Positions 8,959 through 18,245 of a stretch of 64,000 bases of DNA are shown here, one piece after another (within the stretch, counting starts at the first letter, position 1; each line of letters starts with the position of its first letter). Location: positions 62,001 to 126,000 of the forward strand of contig CAKPOF010000002.1 in NCBI GenBank assembly GCA_934169725.1, written 5' to 3'. Origin of the DNA: an uncultured Clostridia bacterium. GTDB lineage: Bacteria > Bacillota > Clostridia > TANB77 > CAG-508. The notes below the pieces were generated by a model. The model made no database searches. It saw nothing but the letters and a program-made list of their open reading frames with translations, and was not told the origin of the DNA. The translations under genes were made by a program, and so were the position numbers.

Positions 8959-9173
8959 ATGTTACAATTCACAGATCATGAAATAAATCATTTTTAAATT
9001 TAATAATATATTGTTTTTTCATACCTTGGTGTCGCAAACCACATATTAAAATAACTTATATGTAGTTTGCTCCAATTCGCACTCGCATTCGCTTGTTTGA
9101 TCGCTTACGCGGTATTTCAAAACAATATATTATTAAATTTTTATAAGTTAAATGTTTAATCTATGAATTGTAA
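8958..9173. repeat. Long imperfect palindrome, repeat family A copy 2
   Basis: The outer arms ATGTTACAATTCAcAGAT / ATCTaTGAATTGTAACAT enclose the inner arms AAATTTAATAATATATTG / CAATATATTATTAAATTT, which enclose the family core (TACCTTGGTGTCGCAA ... GCTTACGCGGTAT). Non-coding. It fills most of the gap between the alarmone synthetase and dnaG. Fragments of the same outer arm occur near 57404, 50160 and 45572. Confidence 0.75.
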
Positions 9174-9197
9174 CATTAAAATTAATATATAATTAAA

Positions 9198-9232
9198 AAA
9201 TTTCTTATAATAAAAGCATTATAAGAAATTTT
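9198..9232 (+). terminator. Intrinsic terminator-like hairpin before dnaG
   Basis: AAATTTCTTATAAT / ATTATAAGAAATTT perfect 14-bp stem followed by seven T. Confidence 0.65.
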
Positions 9233-9264
9233 TTTGCAGAAAGAGCAGGATTTATGTAAAATAT

Positions 9265-9271
9265 GTCGAAT
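9265..9271 (+). promoter_or_regulatory. Possible Spo0A box upstream of dnaG-rpoD
   Basis: Exact TGTCGAA, the core 0A-box sequence, about 50 bases before dnaG. A seven-base match alone is weak, but the organism is a spore former and the dnaG-rpoD operon is sporulation-linked in Bacillus. Confidence 0.3.
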
Positions 9272-9317
9272 AATATAATTATGTATAGTTGTGCAAAAAA
9301 GAGAAAGGAGGTAGAAA

Positions 9318-11102
9318 ATGGCAAGATATAGTGATGAAATTATAGATGAAGTAAGGCAAACAAATGATATAGTAGATGTAATATCACAATATGTAAGACT
9401 AAAAAGAAGTGGAAGAAACTATTTTGGATTATGCCCATTTCATAATGAGAAATCACCATCATTTTCAGTATCTCCAGAAAAACAGATATTTCATTGTTTT
9501 GGATGTGGTGTAGGAGGAAATGTTTTTACATTTTTAACTAAAATTGAAGGAATCAATTTTGTAGAAGCAGTCCAAAATTTGGCAGAAAGAGCAAATATAC
9601 AATTACCTACATTAGAAAATAATTTAGATTCAAAAAAAGAAGCCTTAAAATCAAAAGTATATCAAGTAAACGAATTTACAGCGAATTATTATCATGAAAA
9701 TTTATATAAACCAGAGTCTAAAATTGCCCAAGAATATATAAAAAAACGTAAACTTTCAAATGAAACTTTAAAATCATTCAAAATTGGATTTTCAGGAAAA
9801 TTTGATGAATTGTATAAAGAATTAAAAAAACAAGGATTTGAAGAAAGAGAAATTTTAGAGTCTGGTCTGGTAAATAAAAATGATAGAGGTCAATACATAG
9901 ATAGGTATAGGAATAGGTTAATGTTTCCAATTTGTGATGTACGAGGAAGAGTAATCGCTTTTGGAGGAAGAGTGTTAGATGATTCAAAACCTAAATATAT
10001 AAATTCTCCAGAAAATATTGTGTATAGTAAAGGTAGACATTTATTTGGTTTAAATGTTGCTAAAAAATATGATATAAAAAAGAGATTACTAATTGTAGAA
10101 GGTTATATGGATGTTATATCACTTCATCAAAGAGGAATACACAATGTTGTTGCATCATTGGGAACAGCTTTAACACAACAACAAGGATATTTATTAAGAA
10201 ATAATACAGAACAAATCGTATTAAGTTATGATTCGGATGAAGCTGGACAAACTGCAAAAGTAAGAGCTATGGAAATATTGCAAAATATGGGATGCGATAT
10301 ACGAGTATTACAAATGGACGGAGCAAAAGATCCAGATGAGTTTGTAATAAAATATGGAAATGCAAGATTTCAAAATTTAGTAGATAGAGCAATTTCTGTT
10401 GTAGAGTTTAAAGTAAAAATATTGAGACAATCTATGGATTTAAATAGTGTTAATGATAAAATAAAATTTTTAAATGAAATAGCAAAAATAATTTCTAAAA
10501 TAGATAATAATATGGAGAAGGAAATATATATAGAAAGAATTTCAAAAGAATATGATGTTTCAAAAGAGGCAATATATGCAGAAGTAAATAAGCTTACATA
10601 TAAAGAAACTAGTGATGAAAAATTACTAAGTAAACCACGACCTGTAATAAGACATATTGAAAAAGAAGTTCAAGAAGAGGTTTCAGAGGCTACTAAAAAA
10701 AGAGAAAATACAGTTTTAGCAATATTACTTTTAGGAGATTTAAATATATACAATATTATAAAGCAAAATATAAAATTAGAAGATTTTAAATATGAAATTG
10801 ATGCAAAGATTGCAAAGAAATTGTATGAAGAATTTGAAAATGGAAATAGTAATATTAACAGTATAATTGATAATTTATCAGAAGAAGAACAAAATCAAAT
10901 AACGATGATAATGGCAGAAGATTATGGCATAGATGATATAGAAAAAGCTATAGATGATATAATAAAGATATATGAAAAAGAAAAATTGAATGAAAGAAAA
11001 TTTAAAATTTTAGAATTGTTAGATGATAGCGATATAAAAGAGAAAGAAAATTTGGAAAAAGAGCTAAATGATATAATTATTAAATTAGCAAAGATTAGAT
11101 AG
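9318..11102 (+). CDS. dnaG: DNA primase
   Basis: 594 residues, ATG at 9318 behind AAAGGAGG. The N-terminal CHC2 zinc-binding domain is intact (CPFHNEKSPSF and FHCFGCGVGGN, about residues 40-65). A catalytic core with the TOPRIM fold follows (LIVEGYMDVISLHQRG at about 258, SYDSDEAGQ at about 307), then a C-terminal helicase-binding region (about 450-594). It makes RNA primers for lagging-strand synthesis at the fork with DnaB. It is directly followed by rpoD, the classical macromolecular-synthesis arrangement, with 36 bases between and no terminator. Confidence 0.97.
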   Translation: MARYSDEIIDEVRQTNDIVDVISQYVRLKRSGRNYFGLCPFHNEKSPSFSVSPEKQIFHCFGCGVGGNVFTFLTKIEGINFVEAVQNLAERANIQLPTLENNLDSKKEALKSKVYQVNEFTANYYHENLYKPESKIAQEYIKKRKLSNETLKSFKIGFSGKFDELYKELKKQGFEEREILESGLVNKNDRGQYIDRYRNRLMFPICDVRGRVIAFGGRVLDDSKPKYINSPENIVYSKGRHLFGLNVAKKYDIKKRLLIVEGYMDVISLHQRGIHNVVASLGTALTQQQGYLLRNNTEQIVLSYDSDEAGQTAKVRAMEILQNMGCDIRVLQMDGAKDPDEFVIKYGNARFQNLVDRAISVVEFKVKILRQSMDLNSVNDKIKFLNEIAKIISKIDNNMEKEIYIERISKEYDVSKEAIYAEVNKLTYKETSDEKLLSKPRPVIRHIEKEVQEEVSEATKKRENTVLAILLLGDLNIYNIIKQNIKLEDFKYEIDAKIAKKLYEEFENGNSNINSIIDNLSEEEQNQITMIMAEDYGIDDIEKAIDDIIKIYEKEKLNERKFKILELLDDSDIKEKENLEKELNDIIIKLAKIR

Positions 11103-11138
11103 GGGCAGATGTCCTTGAAGAAAGGAATGAAAGTTTAA

Positions 11139-12320
11139 ATGTCAAATAAACAAGAAAAAAATAATGAAGAATTAAAAGAAAGAATAAAAAAAGCTAGAAA
11201 AAAAGCAGATAAAGTAGAAGAAACAGAAGAAACAAAAAAATTAAAACAAGAAAAAGTTAAAAAGATATTAAAAAAAGCAAAAGAAAAAGGAAAAATAACT
11301 TATGGTGATTTAGCGTCAGAGTTAGATGATGTTAATCCTGACCAAATAGATAAAGTTTTTGATGCTTTTGAAGAATTAGGAGTAGATTTATTACAAGATG
11401 ACGAAACAGAAGAAGAACCAGATATTGAAGATTTAAAAGAAGTAGAAGATTTAAAATTAGATGAAATTACAGATACAAGTTATGAAGGTATAAATGTTGA
11501 TGACCCAGTAAGAATGTATTTAAGAGAAATAGGAAGAATTCCATTATTAACATATGATGAGGAATTGGACTTAGCCAAAAAGGTTTTAAAAGGTGATGAA
11601 GATGCAAAACAAAAATTAGCAGAATCAAATTTAAGACTTGTTGTTAGTATTGCTAAAAAATATGTAGGTAGAGGAATGCTATTTTTAGATTTAATACAAG
11701 AAGGAAATATGGGGCTAATAAAAGCTGTAGAAAAATTTGATTATACAAAAGGATTTAAATTTAGCACATATGCTACTTGGTGGATTAGACAAGCAATAAC
11801 AAGAGCTATTGCAGATCAAGCAAGAACAATAAGAATACCAGTTCATATGGTAGAGACTATAAATAAATTAATAAGAACATCTAGACATTTATTACAACAA
11901 TTAGGAAGAGAACCAACCCCAGAAGAAATAGCAGCTGAAATGGAAATCCCAGTAGAAAAAGTTGCAGAGATTCAAAAAATTGCGCAAGACCCAGTATCAT
12001 TAGAAACACCAATAGGTGAAGAAGATGACAGCCATTTAGGAGATTTTATACAAGATGATGATAGTCCTGCACCACAGGATTCAGCAGCATATACAATGCT
12101 TAGAGAACAGTTAGAAGAAGTAATGAATACATTAACACCAAGAGAAGCAAAAGTATTGAAATTAAGATTTGGATTAGAAGATGGAAAAACAAGAACATTG
12201 GAAGAAGTAGGAAGAGAATTCCAAGTAACAAGAGAAAGAATAAGACAAATAGAAGCAAAAGCATTAAGAAAATTAAGACACCCTAGTAGAAGCAAAAAAT
12301 TAAGAGACTATATGGGATAA
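11139..12320 (+). CDS. rpoD: Housekeeping RNA polymerase sigma factor (sigma-A / RpoD)
   Basis: 393 residues. A charged N-terminal section with a sigma-1.1-like region (about 40-90), then region 1.2 (DDPVRMYLREIGRIPLL), region 2 with the -10 recognition and melting helix (GLIKAVEKFDYTKGFKFSTY, ATWWIRQAI), region 3 and region 4 (VTRERIRQIEAKALRKLR). All core motifs are present and length is normal for Gram-positive SigA. It directs RNA polymerase to TTGACA/TATAAT promoters, such as those seen before adhE and veg here. It is co-transcribed with dnaG and probably with the MscS gene 33 bases downstream. Confidence 0.98.
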   Translation: MSNKQEKNNEELKERIKKARKKADKVEETEETKKLKQEKVKKILKKAKEKGKITYGDLASELDDVNPDQIDKVFDAFEELGVDLLQDDETEEEPDIEDLKEVEDLKLDEITDTSYEGINVDDPVRMYLREIGRIPLLTYDEELDLAKKVLKGDEDAKQKLAESNLRLVVSIAKKYVGRGMLFLDLIQEGNMGLIKAVEKFDYTKGFKFSTYATWWIRQAITRAIADQARTIRIPVHMVETINKLIRTSRHLLQQLGREPTPEEIAAEMEIPVEKVAEIQKIAQDPVSLETPIGEEDDSHLGDFIQDDDSPAPQDSAAYTMLREQLEEVMNTLTPREAKVLKLRFGLEDGKTRTLEEVGREFQVTRERIRQIEAKALRKLRHPSRSKKLRDYMG

Positions 12321-12353
12321 AATCTTATACTTGAGAAAGGAATGGAATATAAT

Positions 12354-13421
12354 ATGGAACAATTATTAGAGTTTTGTGAAAGACTAACATCGGTACAATT
12401 AATAGATATTGCGATTGCAATAGGTATTATAATTGTATGTAAACTTCTTAGTTCTCCGCTTTCATATATAATTATAAGAATATTTAAAATAAAAAGTAAA
12501 AAATCAAAAGATATAAAAGAAAGTGCTTTCTTTAAGCCATTAAAACTATTTTTCGTAATATTAGGTGTATATTTAGCAGTTGTATTTTTAAAAGCACCAC
12601 TTCAAATAGATTCTTATGTTATGAACATAGTTACAAAGATATTTAAAATAATAAGTGTAATAGAATTCTCACAAGGATTGGCAAATAGCTTTACATCAAA
12701 TTCAACATTAGCTAGGAAAATGCAAAAAAGCTTAGACGAAAAAGTAGATGATGCAATGTTTGACTTTGTACTAAAAATAATAAGAATTGTTATATATATA
12801 ATAGCAATATTCTTAGTGTTATCTATTTTAGAAATAAACTTAACAGGTTTAGTTGCAGGAGTTGGACTAAGTGGAGTAATAATAACATTAGCAGCTCAAG
12901 ATACTGCAAAAAATCTATTTGGAGGACTAGTAATATTTTTGGATAAACCATTTATTGTTGGAGATTGGATTCAAATGGGAAATTATGAAGGAACAATAGA
13001 AGATATAACATTTAGAACTACAAGAGTAAGAACATTTGAAAATGCTTTAGTAAATATTCCAAATGCAATAATAGCAGATGCATCAGTTACAAATTGGAGT
13101 AAAATGGAGAAAAGAAGATATAAAACAAATTTATGTGTTGAACTAGATACACCATTAGAAAAATTACAAATTTTAAAAACAAGAATTGAGAATATGTTAC
13201 AAGAAAGAGAAAGTGTATATGATGAGTCAATTATAGTAAAATTTGATAAAATAGAAGATAATGGAATAAATGTATTAATTTATACATATACTAATTCTGT
13301 TAATTATCCAAGCTATTTATCAGAAGTAGAAGATATTAATATGAAAATTATTAAAATTTTAAGAGAAGAAAAAATTGAATTAGCATATGATACAAAAACA
13401 GTTCATGTAAAAAATAATTAA
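12354..13421 (+). CDS. MscS-family mechanosensitive channel
   Basis: About 355 residues from the ATG at 12354; another in-frame ATG at 12342 sits too close to the AGAAAGG site. Four hydrophobic segments lie in the first 190 residues, the last being the glycine/alanine-rich pore helix (GLVAGVGLSGVIITLAAQD, about 163-181) followed by NLFGGLVIFLDKPFIVGDWI, the diagnostic MscS beta-domain entry. The C-terminal half is the cytoplasmic vestibule. It opens under membrane tension to release solutes during hypo-osmotic shock. A strong terminator follows, so it probably ends the dnaG-rpoD transcript. Confidence 0.93.
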   Translation: MEQLLEFCERLTSVQLIDIAIAIGIIIVCKLLSSPLSYIIIRIFKIKSKKSKDIKESAFFKPLKLFFVILGVYLAVVFLKAPLQIDSYVMNIVTKIFKIISVIEFSQGLANSFTSNSTLARKMQKSLDEKVDDAMFDFVLKIIRIVIYIIAIFLVLSILEINLTGLVAGVGLSGVIITLAAQDTAKNLFGGLVIFLDKPFIVGDWIQMGNYEGTIEDITFRTTRVRTFENALVNIPNAIIADASVTNWSKMEKRRYKTNLCVELDTPLEKLQILKTRIENMLQERESVYDESIIVKFDKIEDNGINVLIYTYTNSVNYPSYLSEVEDINMKIIKILREEKIELAYDTKTVHVKNN

Positions 13422-13429
13422 ATATAGTA

Positions 13430-13467
13430 AAAAGATTAGTTGGAATTTTTATAACGACTAATCTTTT
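13430..13467 (+). terminator. Rho-independent terminator after the MscS gene
   Basis: AAAGATTAGT / ACTAATCTTT stem followed by TTTTTTT. Confidence 0.8.
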
Positions 13468-13469
13468 TT

Positions 13470-13590
13470 TCTTACATTGGTGTCGCAATCTATTAATGTT
13501 TAATTGATAGTAGATTGTTCCAAATCGCATTCACTAAAGTTCGCTTGATCGCTTATGTGGTATTTCAAAAATAATATATATTGAGCTTTT
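13470..13590. repeat. Repeat family A copy 3
   Basis: Core TTGGTGTCGCAATCTATTAA ... GCTTGATCGCTTATGTGGTA with a right inverted-repeat arm ATAATATATATTGAGC. The left arm is degenerate. Non-coding. Confidence 0.65.
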
Positions 13591-13699
13591 TGAGATAAAA
13601 TATTGAATTTTAGAAATTTATTAAAATTTTGTTCACAATATAGACATAAAACCAAAGTATAATATATAATAAAGTTAGTAAAATTTAGGAGTGATAAAA

Positions 13700-14377
13700 A
13701 TGCTAAATAGTTGTGTTTTAATTGTTGATGATGAACAAAGAATGAGAAAATTAATACGAGATTTTTTAACGGCAAAAGGTTTTAGCATATTAGAGGCTGA
13801 AGATGGAGAAAAAGGTTTAGCTGTATTTGAAGAAAATAAAAATAATATTAATTTAGTTCTTTTAGATGTAATGATGCCTAAATTAGATGGTTGGTCTGTG
13901 TTAAGACAAATAAGGCAAGAATCAAATGTTCCAGTAATTATGCTAACAGCTAGAGGAGAAGAACAAGATGAATTATTTGGATTTGAATTAGGTGTGGATG
14001 AATATATATCTAAACCATTTAGTCCCAAAATTTTGGTTGCCAGAGTTGAAGCAATTTTAAAGAGAACAAAAAAAGATGAAAAAGAAATTAAAGACTATGG
14101 TGGTATAGAAATAGATAAAGAAGGCAGAACAGTAAAAATAGATGGAAAATTGATAGAGTTAAGTCTAAGAGAGTATGAGCTTTTAACATATCTTGTAGAA
14201 AATGAAAATATAGCATTATCAAGAGATAAAATATTAAATAATGTATGGAATTATGATTATTATGGAGATTCTAGAACAATAGATAGTCATATAAAAAAAA
14301 TAAGACACAAATTGGGTAAAAAAGGAAAATATATTCAAACAATGAGAGGTGTGGGGTATAAATTCGAAGTAAAGTAG
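13700..14377 (+). CDS. OmpR/PhoB-type response regulator
   Basis: 225 residues, ATG at 13700 behind TAGGAGTG. The receiver domain (1-120) has the acidic pocket VDDE, phospho-acceptor Asp56 in LLDVMMPKLDG, the Thr of MLTARGEE and the Lys of YISKPFSP. The C-terminal winged helix-turn-helix (about 130-225) shows LSLREYELLTYLVEN, SRDKILNNVWNYDYYGDSRT and the RTIDSHIKKIRHKLG recognition helix. It is phosphorylated by the kinase encoded 12 bases downstream and then binds promoters. The regulon cannot be read from the sequence; neighbours suggest envelope or surface-protein control, which is inference. Confidence 0.94.
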   Translation: MLNSCVLIVDDEQRMRKLIRDFLTAKGFSILEAEDGEKGLAVFEENKNNINLVLLDVMMPKLDGWSVLRQIRQESNVPVIMLTARGEEQDELFGFELGVDEYISKPFSPKILVARVEAILKRTKKDEKEIKDYGGIEIDKEGRTVKIDGKLIELSLREYELLTYLVENENIALSRDKILNNVWNYDYYGDSRTIDSHIKKIRHKLGKKGKYIQTMRGVGYKFEVK

Positions 14378-14389
14378 GATTTTGTTAAT

Positions 14390-15895
14390 ATGAAAGGTAA
14401 AATGAAAAAAATAAAACATGCATTAAAATCTGTAAGAGTAAAATTATTTTTAATGTTATCATTGGTAATATTATTAATTATAATATTTTTAATATTAGTA
14501 AATAATTTTGTATTTGGACAATTTTATTTATATAGTAAAACTAAAGACTTGGAAAAAGTATATATAGCTATAAATGAGTATTATAATAATTCTAATAAGA
14601 TTGATATTAATTCAGAGTTAGAAAAGATTGCTGTTAGAAATAATTTTGATATTTTAATAAAAAATGATGAGAATATAAATGTATTTACATCAAATAAAGA
14701 TTTTTTATCAACATTTGGAGAAATGAATGCAATTAGAAATATAAAAAATAATGGTCAATTAATAGAACAGAATAATAATTTTGTAATAAAAAAATTAAAG
14801 GATAATAAAACTGGAGTGTCATATATATTATTATACGCTAATTTAGACAATGGATATCTATTGTATATTAGAATACCAGTTTCATCAATTGAAGAAAGTG
14901 TAAAAATATCTAATAATTTCTTGTATTTAATAGCAGGATTTACAATTTTAATTTCAGCTGTTATTGTGTCTTTTGTAAGCAGAAAATTTACAGAACCAAT
15001 ATTAGAATTAAATACAATTGCAAAAAATATGTCTAATTTAGATTTTAGTCATAAATATAGAATTACAGATGCAGATGACGAGATAAATAATTTAGGAAAA
15101 AGCATTAATGTTATGTCTAGCAAATTAGAAAAAACAATAAAACAGTTAAGAAGTACAAATATTGAACTTGAAAGAGATATTGAGGAAAAATCAAAATTAG
15201 ATGAAATGAGAAAAAGCTTTATTTCAGATGTTTCTCATGAACTAAAAACACCAATTGCATTAATTCAAGGATATAGTGAAGGATTGCTTGAAAATGTAAA
15301 TACAGATGAAGAAAGTCGAAAATTTTATGCAGAAGTAATTTTAGATGAAACCAATAAAATGGATAAACTTGTAAAACAATTATTAGAACTAATGAAACTA
15401 GAATATGGAAAAAGAGAGTTTAATGACAAAGAGTTTAATATTGTTGAATTAGAAAAAGAAGTTATAAGAAAATCTAAAGTAATGTTACAAGAAAAAGAAG
15501 TTGAAGTAGAGCTTGAATCACCAGAAGAAATTAATGTAATAGCAGATGATTTTTATATTGAACAGGTAATAACAAACTATGTAACTAATGCTATAAAACA
15601 TGTTGAAGAAAAAGATGAAAAAAAGAAAATAATAATAACAAATTATGTGGATGTTGAAAAAAATAAAGTAAGAGTTAAAGTATATAACACAGGTGAAAAT
15701 ATTGACGAAGAAGACTTGGTAAGAGTATGGAATAGATTTTACAAAGTTGATGAATCAAGAAATAGAGCTGATGGTGGAACAGGTATAGGTTTATCATTTG
15801 TCAAAGCAATAATGACAAATTACAAAAATGAATATGGAGTTGTAAATAAAGAAAATGGAGTTGAATTTTATTTTGATTTAAATTTAAAAATATAA
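14390..15895 (+). CDS. Membrane sensor histidine kinase
   Basis: 501 residues from 14390; a second in-frame ATG at 14402 is an alternative start. Membrane segment 1 (about 17-38), an extracytoplasmic sensor of about 130 residues, segment 2 (about 181-202), a HAMP linker (about 203-255), a dimerisation/phosphotransfer domain with His283 in DVSHELKTPIALIQGYSEG, and an ATPase domain (N box DDFYIEQVITNYVTNAIKH, G1 VYNTGENI, G2 GGTGIGLSFVK). All catalytic motifs are present. It partners the regulator directly upstream in a two-gene operon closed by a terminator. The signal is unknown. Confidence 0.94.
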   Translation: MKGKMKKIKHALKSVRVKLFLMLSLVILLIIIFLILVNNFVFGQFYLYSKTKDLEKVYIAINEYYNNSNKIDINSELEKIAVRNNFDILIKNDENINVFTSNKDFLSTFGEMNAIRNIKNNGQLIEQNNNFVIKKLKDNKTGVSYILLYANLDNGYLLYIRIPVSSIEESVKISNNFLYLIAGFTILISAVIVSFVSRKFTEPILELNTIAKNMSNLDFSHKYRITDADDEINNLGKSINVMSSKLEKTIKQLRSTNIELERDIEEKSKLDEMRKSFISDVSHELKTPIALIQGYSEGLLENVNTDEESRKFYAEVILDETNKMDKLVKQLLELMKLEYGKREFNDKEFNIVELEKEVIRKSKVMLQEKEVEVELESPEEINVIADDFYIEQVITNYVTNAIKHVEEKDEKKKIIITNYVDVEKNKVRVKVYNTGENIDEEDLVRVWNRFYKVDESRNRADGGTGIGLSFVKAIMTNYKNEYGVVNKENGVEFYFDLNLKI

Positions 15896-15908
15896 AAATA
15901 AATAGAAA

Positions 15909-15937
15909 ATAGCAATTTGATTATGAATTGCTATTTT
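15909..15937 (+). terminator. Terminator after the two-component operon
   Basis: AAATAGCAATT / AATTGCTATTT stem followed by a T run. Confidence 0.75.
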
Positions 15938-15997
15938 TTAATGATATATTAATAAAATTATACATTATGTTGCCTACAAAAATAAAAATTATCCTAG

Positions 15998-16306
15998 AGT
16001 TTACTACTCTAGGACAACTTTTCTAATTAAAAGTATAACAATAAAAATATGTAATATCAAGAGTTTTATTGAAAAATAATATAGGGTTATAGAAATTTTC
16101 TCTAAAAATAAATAATTATGTTTTAAATTCAATAAATATTATTTTTCATACCTTGGTGTCGCAATCTATTAATTAAAAATTAATAGTAGATTGCTCCAAT
16201 CGCACTCACTAGCGTTCGTTTGATCGCTTACGCGGTATTTCAAAATAATATTTATTGAATTTTTATAATTTAGTTTTATATAAAAAAATTCCTAGAGTAG
16301 TAAACT
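15998..16306. repeat. MITE-like element, copy 2, with perfect 16-bp terminal inverted repeats
   Basis: Ends are AGTTTACTACTCTAGG (15998-16013) and its exact complement (16291-16306). The centre (about 16125-16263) is repeat family A with inner arms AATTCAATAAATATTATTTT. The left end also forms a local palindrome (CCTAGAG/CTCTAGG). Homology to copy 1 (1986-2315) continues past the right end to the pilin-like gene. Fills most of the 550-base gap before that gene; no ORF. Confidence 0.8.
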
Positions 16307-16346
16307 AAAAGAAAAATAAAATAAAACACTATAACATATCAATTTA

Positions 16347-16375
16347 ATACTTGCAAAAATATAAAATACAAGTAT
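16347..16375 (+). promoter_or_regulatory. Leader hairpin upstream of pilin-like gene 2
   Basis: ATACTTGCA / TACAAGTAT inverted repeat, homologous to 2360-2388 and at the same distance from the start codon. Confidence 0.45.
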
Positions 16376-16448
16376 ATAAAAAAATTAGTTGTAAATAATA
16401 ATACTAGGATATTGAATTATCAAATAGAACAATTGGGGGAAACAAAAG

Positions 16449-17795
16449 ATGGTAAAAAATAAAAATAGTAAAATAAAAGAAAAAATGAAAAGAAGAAATG
16501 GTATAACATTAATAGCGTTAGTTATAACTATAATAGTACTTTTAATATTAGCAGGAGTAACAATTGCAAGTATAACAGGAGAGAGTGGTATATTAAATAA
16601 GGCAACAAATGCGAGAGATAATAATGCAAAAGCATCAGCAGAAGAAAGAATAGAAATAGAAGTATTAGGAAGTTATGATAATAATGGAAATTTAAGTTTG
16701 GATAACTTAAATAATAATTTAAAAAATGTGGATGGTTTAAAATATAATGGAGATGTAATATCAGCTAGTAATAAAATAGAAAGTTTACCAGTTACAGTAA
16801 ATATAGATGGATATGATGTAGTAATAACTAAACAAGGAGATATAGAAAAACCAAAAACATTAGGAGATGCAAAATCTGAGGATATGCTAACTAAAAGTGA
16901 AAATACACTAGTAAATGTATCAGATAAAACAGTAAAAATTCCAGCAGGATTTAAAGTAGCAGATGATAGTGAGACAACAATAGATGAAGGAATAGTAATA
17001 GAAGATAGTAAAAAGAATCAATTTGTATGGATACCTGTAAGTAGAGAAAATTTTGAAACAAATTTTGTCAGAAGAGAAGGATATTATAATGGTAATCTAC
17101 AAGATATTTCTAATTATGGAGAAGCAGATACTACAGGGGTAAATAAAAAAGTTACGGAAACAAAAACAACACAGGAAGAGGCTAAAAACATGTATGCAAG
17201 TGTAAAAAGAAATGAAGGATTTTATATAGCAAGATATGAGGCTGGAAAAGATGATGAAGGAAATGTAGTATTTAAAAAAGGAGTGGATGTATATAATTAT
17301 ATACCATGGTCTGCAAATGGAAAAATGCAAGAAACTACAGGAACAGCAGGAGGAGCTATAGAATTAGCGAGAAATTTTGCAAATGCAAATAATTATAAGA
17401 CAGTCACAAGTACATTAGGTTATGGAGTGCAATGGGATGCTGTAATGAAATGGATAGAAAATGTAAATAATCCAAATGTAGAAGGAAAAACTTGTATACA
17501 AGATAGTACTGAAATTGGATGGTATAGTGATAATTATGGAGGAAATCTACAAAAAACAGGAACAGATATAAGAGAAGAAAATAAAGGTTCAAATCAAGTA
17601 AAAAAAATATACGACCTTGCAGGAAATGTTTGGGAATGGACAATGGAATCTTATTATGCTAATGACAGAGTTTATAGGGGAGGTTCTTGTTATGATGTTG
17701 GCTCTAAACTACCAATTTCTAGTCGTTGCAATTACATTCCTTCTGGTAGTCATTCAAATGTTGGTTTTCGTACCACTTTATTTTTAAATAGCTAA
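16449..17795 (+). CDS. Pilin-like surface protein with C-terminal FGE-sulfatase/C-type-lectin-like domain
   Basis: 448 residues, ATG at 16449 behind GGGGGAAAC. The N-terminus repeats the prepilin-like module of the first pilin-like protein (NGITLIALVITIIVLLILAG, about residues 17-36, then GVTIASITGESGIL), so both share export and assembly. Residues about 170-448 resemble the formylglycine-generating-enzyme/C-lectin fold used by DGR targets: FVWIPVSRENFE, GFYIARYEAG, YDLAGNVWEWTMESYY, RVYRGGSCYD and a final GFRTTL. The last ~35 codons switch to TCT, CGT, TGC, ACC and other codons rare in the host, as expected of a variable ligand-binding surface. Likely a displayed, diversifiable adhesin; the ligand is unknown. 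Confidence 0.82.
   Translation: MVKNKNSKIKEKMKRRNGITLIALVITIIVLLILAGVTIASITGESGILNKATNARDNNAKASAEERIEIEVLGSYDNNGNLSLDNLNNNLKNVDGLKYNGDVISASNKIESLPVTVNIDGYDVVITKQGDIEKPKTLGDAKSEDMLTKSENTLVNVSDKTVKIPAGFKVADDSETTIDEGIVIEDSKKNQFVWIPVSRENFETNFVRREGYYNGNLQDISNYGEADTTGVNKKVTETKTTQEEAKNMYASVKRNEGFYIARYEAGKDDEGNVVFKKGVDVYNYIPWSANGKMQETTGTAGGAIELARNFANANNYKTVTSTLGYGVQWDAVMKWIENVNNPNVEGKTCIQDSTEIGWYSDNYGGNLQKTGTDIREENKGSNQVKKIYDLAGNVWEWTMESYYANDRVYRGGSCYDVGSKLPISSRCNYIPSGSHSNVGFRTTLFLNS
17674..17783 (+). other. Candidate DGR variable region in pilin-like gene 2
   Basis: Between RGGS and GFR, the exact interval that varies in FGE-type DGR targets, most codons are NNT or NNC (TGT TAT GAT GTT GGC TCT, AGT CGT TGC AAT TAC ATT). 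Codon choice differs sharply from the preceding 1.2 kb. No template repeat seen in the window. Confidence 0.55.
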
Positions 17796-18245
17796 ATATA
17801 AAATGATTTGGGTGGCAATAGTGAGAAGTGGTTAAAAATAGAATATTAATAATTTTATATGATGTTGACAGAATTTGAAATAAAATCAAGTAATGCAATG
17901 GAAAATGTAATCAGTAATATATTAACCTATTAAATAAAAAAGTAAAAATATTTCATAAAAATAGCCTTGAATTAAAAAAAAGATCAAGGTTATTTTTAGG
18001 TTATTTTTTGAGAATTATACAAATAAACAAGGTATAAAAATTCCAGATAGTGTTTGATAATGTCGAATTTTGCGATGAAAAATTCTTTACAAATCAAATA
18101 AAATGTATTAGTATATATGCATAACATGTTATAAATTTTTATTTTATTATTAGTTAAAAGTTTAAAATCCAAATTTTAATATCATTAATTTCAATTTATA
18201 ATATATAAAATTATTTCTAATTAATTCAATATATTTTAGGAAAGA
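17796..18245. other. Gene-free interval with a terminator-like hairpin and a 0A-box-like site
   Basis: No credible ORF. A hairpin (AAATAGCCTTGA / TCAAGGTTATTT, about 17957-17999) followed by T-rich DNA probably terminates the pilin-like transcript. TGTCGAA at 18061-18067 matches the Spo0A-box core upstream of the sortase gene. The rest is plain AT-rich DNA. Confidence 0.4.
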
